Assembly: GCA_020846575.1 (NCBI GenBank)
Contig: JADLDQ010000202.1
Span: forward strand, 1 to 5,946
Source: Burkholderiales bacterium
GTDB lineage: Bacteria; Pseudomonadota; Gammaproteobacteria; Burkholderiales; SG8-39
Direction: 5' to 3'
Length of the DNA: 5,946 nucleotides
The translations under genes were made by a program, and so were the position numbers. Shown here one piece after another: positions 1-4,773 of this stretch. Under the pieces are notes generated by a model that was not told the origin of the DNA, did no database searches, and worked only from the letters and a program-made list of their open reading frames with translations. Position 1 is the first letter of the stretch. Each line of letters opens with the position of its first letter.

Positions 1-488
1 GATGCCACCGGCGCGGAGTAGTTGTACCGGCCGGGCTGCGATCTCACCAGCGCCAGCAGCCCGGCGAGGCTTGTTGCACCCGTTTTCTCGTGCGCCGCAA
101 GAAAGATGGACGTCTCCGCGATCGGTGCGACGAGCGTGAAATCCTTCCAGGGATCGTAGTCGAGCTTGGGAAAGAGATGGCCGTTGGTGGTGAAGATCGC
201 GTCAATCCCGAGCAACACGGTGTGTCCGTCCGCCTTCTCCTTGAGCGTGGCGACGGCGGCGATATTGCCCGATGCACCGGGGCGATTCTCCACCAGCACC
301 GGCCGGCCGAGATCGGCCGACAGGGCTGGCGCGAGCGCGCGCGCGATCACGTCCACGCCCGACCCGGGTCCCACGGGTACCATCAGCCGCAACGGGCGAG
401 ACGGGAACTCCTGCGCGATCACGCCGGAGCAGCACACGAGCGTGACAATCACCGCGGTCAGCGGTCTGGCTGGGCATCGGCTGGACAT
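1..488 (-). CDS. Bug/TctC-family tripartite tricarboxylate transporter substrate-binding protein (N-terminal part, runs off the window)
   Basis: Reading leftward from the ATG at 488-486 gives 162 residues with no stop before the window edge, about half of the usual ~320 for this family. Residues 1-25 look like a Sec signal peptide: Arg4 and Arg8, a hydrophobic core, and a likely cut after Val-Ile-Ala25. The mature start (QEFPSRPLRLMVPVGPGSG) and the following RPVLVENRPGASGNIAA segment are hallmarks of Bug/TctC proteins. A later LDYDPWKDFTLVAPIA stretch also fits the family. Known members are periplasmic and bind carboxylates or other small organic molecules for TctAB-type transporters, though many are orphans. 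The start is supported by a consensus Shine-Dalgarno AAGGAGG at 500-494, five bases upstream. It is divergent from a TetR gene and probably controlled by it. The ligand cannot be read from the sequence. Confidence 0.93.
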   Translation of the reverse strand, partial: MSSRCPARPLTAVIVTLVCCSGVIAQEFPSRPLRLMVPVGPGSGVDVIARALAPALSADLGRPVLVENRPGASGNIAAVATLKEKADGHTVLLGIDAIFTTNGHLFPKLDYDPWKDFTLVAPIAETSIFLAAHEKTGATSLAGLLALVRSQPGRYNYSAPVA

Positions 489-493
489 GCGTT

Positions 494-500
494 CCTCCTT
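494..500 (-). promoter_or_regulatory. Shine-Dalgarno site of the Bug/TctC gene
   Basis: The minus strand reads AAGGAGG, then five bases, then ATG at 488. This consensus site fixes the start of the binding-protein gene. The dioxygenase gene at 1819 has the same AAGGAGG with the same five-base spacing, whereas the TetR gene between them has only a weak GGAAG-like site. Confidence 0.85.
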
Positions 501-522
501 GCTGGAGTCGGGTCTGTAATTA

Positions 523-539
523 TTGTACTACAAAGTACA
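523..539. promoter_or_regulatory. Overlapping palindromes in the divergent spacer, candidate TetR operator
   Basis: Two perfect inverted repeats overlap here. TGTACT-ACAA-AGTACA spans 524-539 and TTGTA-C-TACAA spans 523-533. They lie in an AT-rich island between the divergent Bug/TctC (start 488) and TetR (start 555) genes, 15 bp upstream of the regulator's ATG. TetR-family repressors typically bind short palindromes between their own gene and a divergent target, so this is the best operator candidate in the window. On the minus strand, ATTGTA at 522-527 reads TACAAT, one base from a sigma-70 -10 box for the Bug gene. No good -35 is visible 17 bp upstream, so the promoter call is weak. A repressor bound here would cover that region for both genes. 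Confidence 0.65.
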
Positions 540-554
540 GAAAATGGAAGTGAA

Positions 555-1280
555 ATGAGCGTGCACCGCAGCAAAGCTGTCCGCCCACCCGGCCGGCCGG
601 TATCGATGGACAAACGCCGCGCGGTGCTGGACGCGGCAATCGCGGAGTTCGGCGTGGCCGGGTTCCGGGACGCGAGCATGGACGCGATCGCGCGAGCCGC
701 CGGCGTCTCGAAGGTCACGATCTACAGGCATTTCCCGACCAAGGAGGCTCTGTTCGCCCACCTGGTCGAGGAACTCGGCCGGCGAATCAGCGTGCGCGAG
801 GGTATCGAGTACCACCGGGGGGACTCACTGCGCTCGCAGCTGCTGCGTGCGGCGCACAGTTCCGCGGCCCTGGTGCGCAATCCCGGGACGCTCGCGCTGT
901 TTCGCACCATCGTCGCCGAGCACGTGCGCAGGCCGGCACTCGTCGAACGCGTGCTCGCGCGCTACTGGAAGGAAGAGTACGGTTTCGTGCGCTGGGTCGA
1001 ACAGGCATGCGTCGATGGCAGGCTGCGCGCCAAGTCGCCGCAGGTTGCGGCGCACCACTTCGAGTCCCTGATCAAGGGCGTTCTGGTCTGGCCCGCGGTA
1101 TTCGAGCGTCGCATCGGAACCGCCGCCGAAGTGCAAAGCTCGGTGGCCGAGGCCGTGGACCTGTTCCTCGCCTACTACGCGCCCCGGCCACGCGCCGCGG
1201 CCGGTTCACCGCGGCGCGTGGCAGGCGTGGAACACAGCACCAGGGGCACCGGCAGTATCCCGCACCGGATCAAGCGATGA
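555..1280 (+). CDS. TetR/AcrR-family transcriptional regulator (AefR-like C-terminal domain)
   Basis: The product has 241 residues. An N-terminal tail with an AT-hook-like PPGRP motif (residues 11-15) precedes the TetR DNA-binding domain at about 20-67. The helix-turn-helix is clear around residues 41-60 (SMDAIARAAGVSKVTIYRHF), followed by the typical TKEALF. The ligand and dimer domain covers about 75-210. Its LALFRTIVAEHVRRPALVE segment resembles the AefR-like C-terminal domain. I chose the ATG at 555 because a GGAAG sequence lies just upstream and because the frame further upstream overlaps the divergent Bug/TctC gene. A second ATG at 606 (MDKRR) is a less likely start. The gene probably represses itself and the divergent Bug gene through the palindromes at 523-539. 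An oddity is a basic 30-residue tail beyond the domain, encoded across and after a strong hairpin at 1187-1222. The effector is unknown. Confidence 0.93.
   Translation: MSVHRSKAVRPPGRPVSMDKRRAVLDAAIAEFGVAGFRDASMDAIARAAGVSKVTIYRHFPTKEALFAHLVEELGRRISVREGIEYHRGDSLRSQLLRAAHSSAALVRNPGTLALFRTIVAEHVRRPALVERVLARYWKEEYGFVRWVEQACVDGRLRAKSPQVAAHHFESLIKGVLVWPAVFERRIGTAAEVQSSVAEAVDLFLAYYAPRPRAAAGSPRRVAGVEHSTRGTGSIPHRIKR
1187..1222. repeat. Perfect 14-bp inverted repeat (hairpin) near the 3' end of the TetR gene
   Basis: GCCACGCGCCGCGG at 1187-1200 and its exact reverse complement at 1209-1222 flank an 8-base loop. The stem is almost entirely G/C pairs, so the RNA hairpin should be very stable. It lies inside the TetR coding frame, where the conserved regulator domain ends and a low-complexity basic tail begins. 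No T-run follows on either strand, so it is not a standard intrinsic terminator. It could slow ribosomes, protect mRNA from 3' decay, or be a terminator remnant now inside the reading frame. Confidence 0.7.
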
Positions 1281-1557
1281 AAACGCTTGTGGCAGACGCC
1301 GGGTCGCACGTCAAGGCGACTTGCGCTCGCAATGAGACTCCGGATCGGACGCGAACGGGGACCGAGACCGTTGCCGCGCGGATGGCGGAAAAGTGCGGTC
1401 GTTCAAGCCCGGTCCGGTCCGGGTCTGCCGGCACCAGGCGGAAACGCCCGTCCAGCCGCGGCGTCGGTCAGCGCGCGAAGCGCCGTTCGTTGATGTACGA
1501 TCTTCGCGGGTTCAAAGCGTTCGAGCAGGAGGCTGACCTGGTGCCTGCTATTGATCT

Positions 1558-1593
1558 GCGGCGACGAGAATTGCCGCGGCGACGAGAATTGCC
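1558..1593. repeat. Exact 18-bp tandem duplication
   Basis: GCGGCGACGAGAATTGCC occurs twice back to back, at 1558-1575 and 1576-1593, with no mismatch. It is the only clear tandem repeat in the window and lies in the non-coding gap. It could be a recent slippage duplication or a pair of protein-binding sites. Nothing else in the sequence decides between these. Confidence 0.85.
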
Positions 1594-1806
1594 ATCGAGG
1601 CGCACCGCTCAAGGGTGTCGTCGAGCTCATCATCGGGAGCCACGCGGCGGTTCGATCAGGACCGCCAAGCCGACCTGCCCGGCAGCGAACTCGCGGTTCG
1701 AGAACCGCGCAAACGCGGCAGCTTGTCGGCGCAGCAGGGAGAACAACGGGTACGGGACGGCCGCGAACACAGGCACAGGCAGGACCGGCCGGAGGCTTTC
1801 ATCACC

Positions 1807-1813
1807 AAGGAGG
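1807..1813 (+). promoter_or_regulatory. Shine-Dalgarno site that fixes the dioxygenase GTG start
   Basis: AAGGAGG lies five bases before the GTG at 1819. The frame is open for about 200 bases further upstream, so this consensus site is what decides the start. Confidence 0.85.
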
Positions 1814-1818
1814 ACGAC

Positions 1819-2664
1819 GTGAACAACTCACCCCTGCACGCAGTATCCGAACAGGACGCCGCCGACTATCACCGCGACGGCGCGGTCTGTCTGCGCGGCA
1901 TGTTCGACGCCGACTGGATCGAGCGCATGACGCGCGCGGTCGATCGGATCCTGGACGATCCGGGGCCGAGAGCGCGCGAGGCGACCCGGGCGGGGCGGTC
2001 CGGCCGATTTCACGTGAACAGCTTCCTGTGGCGGTGGGATCCGGACTTCCGTGCACTCGCGCTCGATTCCCCGATGATCGGAATCGCTGCCGGGCTGCTC
2101 GGCGCACAAAGCGTGGCGTTCTTCTACGACCAGCTTTTCGTCAAGGAGCCGGGAACCGCGGAGATCACGCACTGGCACCAGGATCTTCCCTTCTGGCCGA
2201 TGCAGGGAAACGATATCCTGTCGATCTGGCTCGCGCTGACGCCGGTGACTGCCGCCTCGAGCGGCGTGCAGTACGTCGCGGGCTCGCACCGCTGGGGCAA
2301 GTTCTACCGCGCGGTGACCCCGGACGAGGATCCCCGCTTCACCAATACCGCACTTGAACCATGCCCGGACTTCTTCGATGCGACGATCCGCGCCGAGCAC
2401 CGCTTCCTCACCTGGGACATGCAGCCGGGGGACGTACTGTGCCATCACCCGCTGGCCGTTCACGGGGCAAGCGGCAACGCGTCCTCGACCCAGCGCCGTA
2501 TCGGAACCTCGCTGCGCTATACCGGCGATGATGCGCGCTGGGATCCCCGGCAGTTCGTCATGCGCGTCGAGGGTGAGCCGGAGAAGGGTCTCAGGCCTGG
2601 CGATCGGCCGGTACTGGAGGGCGTGTTTCCCCTGGTCTGGCGGCACGGCGGGCCGAGTGCATAG
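1819..2664 (+). CDS. Phytanoyl-CoA dioxygenase (PhyH) family Fe(II)/2-oxoglutarate-dependent oxygenase
   Basis: The product has 281 residues, a usual length for bacterial PhyH proteins, and starts at GTG after AAGGAGG. The N-terminal EQDAADYHRDGAVCLRGMF (residues 11-29) is the typical family opening. The iron-binding triad is visible: His120 and Asp122 in THWHQDLPFW, and His215 in HHPLAVHGAS. Arg226, eleven residues after His215, is the expected 2-oxoglutarate carboxylate ligand. LTPVTAASSGVQYVAGSHRWG (about 140-160) is another conserved segment. The enzyme should hydroxylate an organic substrate in the cytoplasm while converting 2-oxoglutarate and O2 to succinate and CO2. Bacterial members act on very diverse small molecules, so the family name does not identify the substrate. 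The link to the upstream TetR and Bug genes suggests catabolism of an imported acid, but the 538-bp gap makes co-transcription with TetR uncertain. Confidence 0.93.
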   Translation: MNNSPLHAVSEQDAADYHRDGAVCLRGMFDADWIERMTRAVDRILDDPGPRAREATRAGRSGRFHVNSFLWRWDPDFRALALDSPMIGIAAGLLGAQSVAFFYDQLFVKEPGTAEITHWHQDLPFWPMQGNDILSIWLALTPVTAASSGVQYVAGSHRWGKFYRAVTPDEDPRFTNTALEPCPDFFDATIRAEHRFLTWDMQPGDVLCHHPLAVHGASGNASSTQRRIGTSLRYTGDDARWDPRQFVMRVEGEPEKGLRPGDRPVLEGVFPLVWRHGGPSA

Positions 2665-2689
2665 CGGCGCCTTCGGCTCGGGCGCCCGC
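2664..2689 (+). terminator. GC-rich hairpin at the dioxygenase stop codon, possible weak terminator
   Basis: GCGGCGCC (2664-2671) can pair with GGCGCCCGC (2681-2689) as an 8-bp stem with one bulged C and a 9-base loop, beginning at the last base of the TAG. No T-run follows, so it would need Rho or act only as a decay barrier. The rest of the 148-bp spacer to the convergent membrane-protein operon (stop at 2813) holds no gene or clear signal that I can see. Confidence 0.35.
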
Positions 2690-2812
2690 GGACTGCGTTG
2701 CCACGTGACAATCGCGCCCGCGGCCTCGGATTCTCGTCTGTCAATGGATAACTGAGTCCATCCGCGGCGCGGCTCCCCTACCCCATCCCAGACCCGCACC
2801 CGCGCCGTCCGG

Positions 2813-3118
2813 CTACACGATGCGGGCGACGGCCGGAGCGCTCAGCAGGGCCGCGGCCCCGAGCCAGACCCACATCGATGCCAGGCTCTCGCGCTCGACG
2901 AAGCGCTCGTAGAGCGCCGCCGGCACGCCGCTGAACAGCAGCGTCGCGCTGGCGAGCAGGATGGAGGCCCAGAACAGCACCCACTCCAGGGTGCGCGGAA
3001 AAAGCTCGGGCATGAGCGCCACCGATATCGGCACCGCGATCTTGAGATACGGCGAGAAGATGCCGTTGAAGATGCACAGGCCGATCACCACGAGCAGCAG
3101 TGTCTGCCGATCGAGCAT
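2813..3118 (-). CDS. Small integral membrane protein of unknown function
   Basis: The product has 101 residues, mostly hydrophobic. Likely membrane segments are at about 7-22, 45-68 and 81-100, with a possible further re-entrant or short helix at 24-38. Conserved-looking features are FSPYLKIAVP (21-30) and ALMPELFP (34-41), where polar and proline residues interrupt the hydrophobic runs. The ATG at 3118 follows the YggT-like gene's stop by five bases, with AGGCGAG directly upstream, so the two genes are surely one operon and possibly translationally coupled. I do not recognise a named family. My recollection is that similar small proteins sit next to YggT-like ones in other proteobacteria, but I cannot verify that here. 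The longer reading of the same frame up to 3295 would overlap the upstream gene and is rejected. Confidence 0.8.
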   Translation of the reverse strand: MLDRQTLLLVVIGLCIFNGIFSPYLKIAVPISVALMPELFPRTLEWVLFWASILLASATLLFSGVPAALYERFVERESLASMWVWLGAAALLSAPAVARIV

Positions 3119-3123
3119 CTCGC

Positions 3124-3414
3124 CTACTGCGCCGGACGCGGCATCAGGCCAGCGGCGTACAACGCCATGAAGAACGCCACTCGGGCGAGCGCCACCCAGA
3201 AGGCGGCGATCGGCGCGTGCGCGAGAACCGGCACGATCGACGGCGTGATGAAGGCTACCGGGCGCATCAGCCAGTCGGTCAGCCGCCGGAACCAACGGAA
3301 GATGTAGTTGGGCGAATCGGGCGGCAGGAACAGCGAAAACATGAATCGGCCGATCAGCGTCCAGAACAGGGCCGCGAGAACGTAGTTGGGCAGATGGAAG
3401 TACCAGTATTGCAT
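3124..3414 (-). CDS. Small YggT-like membrane protein
   Basis: The product has 96 residues with two likely transmembrane helices, about 8-30 and 67-90. Between them lies an amphipathic stretch containing PPDSPNYIFRWFRRLTDWLM followed by RPVAFITPSIVP. This layout (an end-of-helix proline-rich turn, then R-x-TD-x-x-x-RP and a proline-ended segment) resembles the YggT family, whose members have roles linked to envelope or osmotic physiology and division factors in some bacteria. The assignment rests on motif resemblance only. The ATG at 3414 has no obvious Shine-Dalgarno site. An upstream start would run into the divergent gene that begins at 3440. It is the first gene of a two-gene operon with the 101-residue membrane protein. 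Confidence 0.75.
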   Translation of the reverse strand: MQYWYFHLPNYVLAALFWTLIGRFMFSLFLPPDSPNYIFRWFRRLTDWLMRPVAFITPSIVPVLAHAPIAAFWVALARVAFFMALYAAGLMPRPAQ

Positions 3415-3439
3415 GCGGGATACGCTACCATAGAAGACG
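3415..3439. promoter_or_regulatory. 25-bp divergent spacer between two small operons
   Basis: Only 25 bp separate the start codons of the leftward membrane-protein operon and the rightward unknown operon. That is too short for two independent promoters upstream of both genes, so at least one promoter must lie inside the neighbouring coding sequence, or the transcripts overlap at their 5' ends. The palindrome GCATGC (3411-3416) spans the leftward ATG. No convincing -35/-10 pair is visible. Confidence 0.4.
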
Positions 3440-4048
3440 ATGTGGAATCGTCTGCTGACTTCCTTGCGGCCGCCGCCGATCGGCACGGCCGCCGATCTCG
3501 GGATTTTTCTCCGGGAGCGCGCGCTGCTCATCGCCCAGAAGTGCGCGATCGACTACGTGCGCGGCAAGACCGGGCTGGCGAGCTATGCCCTGTTCACCGA
3601 GAAACCGTTCCTCGATGCGCTCGACGTGTGCCGTTGGGAAACCTTCGCCGCGGTGCTCGGCGACCTCGCGATCCTCGCCGAGGGCGTGCTGCGCCCCGGT
3701 CTGCCGCTCCAGCAGCATGCGCGGGCACGCGCCGCGCTCCTGCGGCTGCACGAGGAGGCGCTCACCTCGCTGCCGCCGCCCGCTCACCGCGCCGAAGGCT
3801 GGACCGGGATGACCGGCGCGTTCGCCCCGCGCCTCGAGGCAGCCTGCGCCGGCCCGCCGCGGCAGGCGCTGGAAGTCGCCGATCATTCGGCCAGGCGGCT
3901 CTTCGACACGCTGCCGATCCACGTCAACATGCGCGAGCTGGACGAGCCGGTGATCTACGGCGCGGTGCGCTTCCGCATGGTCGCGGTGCGCGACGAGATG
4001 CGCCGGCGGTTCGCGGTCGCGCAGCTCGCCTGCGCCCTGTGCGCCTGA
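3440..4048 (+). CDS. Conserved-looking soluble helical protein of unknown function
   Basis: The product has 202 residues, rich in Ala, Leu and Arg, with no signal peptide or membrane segment. It is probably cytoplasmic and mostly alpha-helical. Stretches that look constrained are IAQKCAIDYVRGKTGLASYA (residues 31-50), EKPFLDALDVCRWETFAAVL (about 54-73), and LFDTLPIHVNMRELDEPVIYG (about 155-175). Cysteines at 35 and 64, and CALC near the C-terminus, are not spaced like a known metal site. The ATG at 3440 has only a weak AGAAGA-like sequence upstream. The gene is followed after nine bases by the zinc-ribbon membrane protein, so the two form an operon. I do not recognise a named family, and no catalytic motif is evident. 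Its context suggests a partner of the small membrane proteins on either side. Confidence 0.82.
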   Translation: MWNRLLTSLRPPPIGTAADLGIFLRERALLIAQKCAIDYVRGKTGLASYALFTEKPFLDALDVCRWETFAAVLGDLAILAEGVLRPGLPLQQHARARAALLRLHEEALTSLPPPAHRAEGWTGMTGAFAPRLEAACAGPPRQALEVADHSARRLFDTLPIHVNMRELDEPVIYGAVRFRMVAVRDEMRRRFAVAQLACALCA

Positions 4049-4057
4049 CGCGCGCCC

Positions 4058-4426
4058 GTGGAACCCGCCCGCTCCATCGGCCGACTCGGGTTCAGCAAGT
4101 GGTACGAGCGCCGCTTGATCGAGGCGCACGCCTGGCTCCTGACCGGGCTGCTGTGCGCGATCTACGTCGGCGTGTCGCTCGAAGGCCTGAGCTTCAAGGG
4201 CAACGCCCTGGTGTGGCTCGGCACCACGGGCGGCACCTTCGTCGGCGGGCTTATCGTCTGGCACGCCCTGCGCCGGTTTTTCGCGATCCTCGGCGAGGCC
4301 GAGCGGCTCTCGCGCCAGTCCACCTGTAGCGCCTGCAAGGCGTATGCGCGCTTCGAGGTCATCAGAGCGCAGTCGCGGATCGGCGTGCGCTGCCGCCGCT
4401 GCGGCAACGAGTGGACGATGAGCTAG
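4058..4426 (+). CDS. Two-helix membrane protein with C-terminal zinc-ribbon-like Cys4 motif
   Basis: The product has 122 residues from a GTG start nine bases after the previous stop. Two hydrophobic segments lie at about 25-42 and 50-75, with a glycine-rich GTTGGTFVGG start to the second. A charged linker (LGEAERLSR) leads to CSAC (Cys90, Cys93) and CRRC (Cys112, Cys115), followed by GNEW. Two CxxC pairs 18 residues apart are typical of a zinc ribbon. Both termini are probably cytoplasmic, which would hold the ribbon at the inner face of the membrane. Such ribbons may bind nucleic acid or protein, and nothing here says which. The stop codon overlaps that of the convergent lipoprotein gene. 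The ORF start is uncertain: no strong ribosome site is visible, so coupling to the upstream gene is likely. Confidence 0.8.
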   Translation: MEPARSIGRLGFSKWYERRLIEAHAWLLTGLLCAIYVGVSLEGLSFKGNALVWLGTTGGTFVGGLIVWHALRRFFAILGEAERLSRQSTCSACKAYARFEVIRAQSRIGVRCRRCGNEWTMS

Positions 4427-4710
4427 AACGTCACCTTGTAGCTGCCGTCGGCCTGCTTGGCGGCGATGCACTGGTACAGACCCTTGTTGCCGTCGAGCTC
4501 GTAGGGGATGTTGACGCGGATGTCGGCGTCCCCGGTCGAGGCCTGGATGTTGGACCCCGCCTGGCTGGCGAGCGTCGCCTTTGCGTACTTCGGATCCTTC
4601 TTGGCGGCCGCAAGGCAGACTTCGTAGGCGAGCCTTTCGTCCTCTCCCTTGGCGCACGCGCCGACCGCCATGCCGAGCGCGCACAAGACCGCGAAGCGAT
4701 AGATGCTCAT
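4423..4710 (-). CDS. Small predicted outer-envelope lipoprotein
   Basis: The product has 95 residues. MSIYRFAVLCALGMAVGAC is a signal peptide with a lipobox-like V-G-A-Cys19, so Cys19 should be lipidated after signal peptidase II cleavage. The residues after it (AKGEDERL) contain no Asp at +2, which is consistent with outer-membrane sorting under the E. coli rule. The mature part of about 76 residues has two further cysteines (32 and 81) that could form a disulfide in the periplasm. It ends in a strand-like YQCIAAKQADGSYKVTF. The ATG at 4710 is chosen because it begins the signal peptide. The open frame extends to 4770 but would add a charged leader and overlap the terminator. No strong ribosome site is visible. 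I recognise no family. It follows the symporter, separated by an intrinsic terminator. Confidence 0.82.
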   Translation of the reverse strand: MSIYRFAVLCALGMAVGACAKGEDERLAYEVCLAAAKKDPKYAKATLASQAGSNIQASTGDADIRVNIPYELDGNKGLYQCIAAKQADGSYKVTF

Positions 4711-4725
4711 GGATTCACATTCCGG

Positions 4726-4755
4726 AAAAAGCAAGGGCCCGCTGCGAGCGGACCC
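4726..4755 (-). terminator. Rho-independent terminator of the symporter gene
   Basis: On the minus strand GGGTCCGCT (4755-4747), loop CGC, and AGCGGGCCC (4743-4735) form a 9-bp stem with one U-G wobble. TTGC and then TTTTT (4730-4726) follow. It lies 18 bases after the symporter stop codon at 4774. The T-run ends only 15 bases before the lipoprotein ATG at 4710, so that gene depends on read-through or on a promoter further upstream within the symporter gene. Confidence 0.85.
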
Positions 4756-4773
4756 CGGCGAGGCGCGCAAACG

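Larger units (their letters stand above)
1281..1818. other. 538-bp gap without a convincing gene
   Basis: Several frames stay open here, as expected at this GC content, but none shows a start with a good ribosome site or a recognisable domain. The most protein-like stretch is on the minus strand from about 1800 down to a TGA at 1632-1630. It reads in part AAVPYPLFSLLRRQAAAFAR and FSNREFAAGQVGLAVLIEP, has no start codon in its frame, and I cannot assign it to a family. It may be a gene remnant or chance. The gap also holds an 18-bp tandem duplication (1558-1593). I found no clear terminator for the TetR gene and no convincing promoter for the dioxygenase. Confidence 0.5.

Noticed and set aside
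90..554. Long upstream extension of the TetR reading frame
   Set aside because: It overlaps the divergent Bug/TctC gene completely, encodes a low-complexity Arg-rich sequence, and the TetR domain begins after the ATG at 555, which has a ribosome-site-like sequence.
585..602. GGCCGGCC-containing palindromic stretch near the TetR start
   Set aside because: It encodes the Pro-Gly-Arg-Pro linker and is short and GC-rich, so chance and codon use explain it better than an operator.
1403..1450. Repeated CCGGT units in the gap after TetR
   Set aside because: The copies are very short and the implied hairpin arms only about five bases, which is not above background at this GC content.
1828..2799. 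A 323-residue open frame antisense to the dioxygenase
   Set aside because: It shows no domain, and the opposite strand encodes an intact PhyH active site with a consensus ribosome site.
3100..4329. A 409-residue open frame on the plus strand
   Set aside because: It is extremely Arg-rich, crosses the divergent spacer, and runs antisense to two membrane-protein genes. It is typical of an open frame in GC-rich DNA.
3425..4684. A 419-residue open frame on the minus strand
   Set aside because: It is an Arg/Gly/Ala-rich shadow of the two rightward genes and the lipoprotein gene. The genes on the other strands have domains, membrane segments or a signal peptide.
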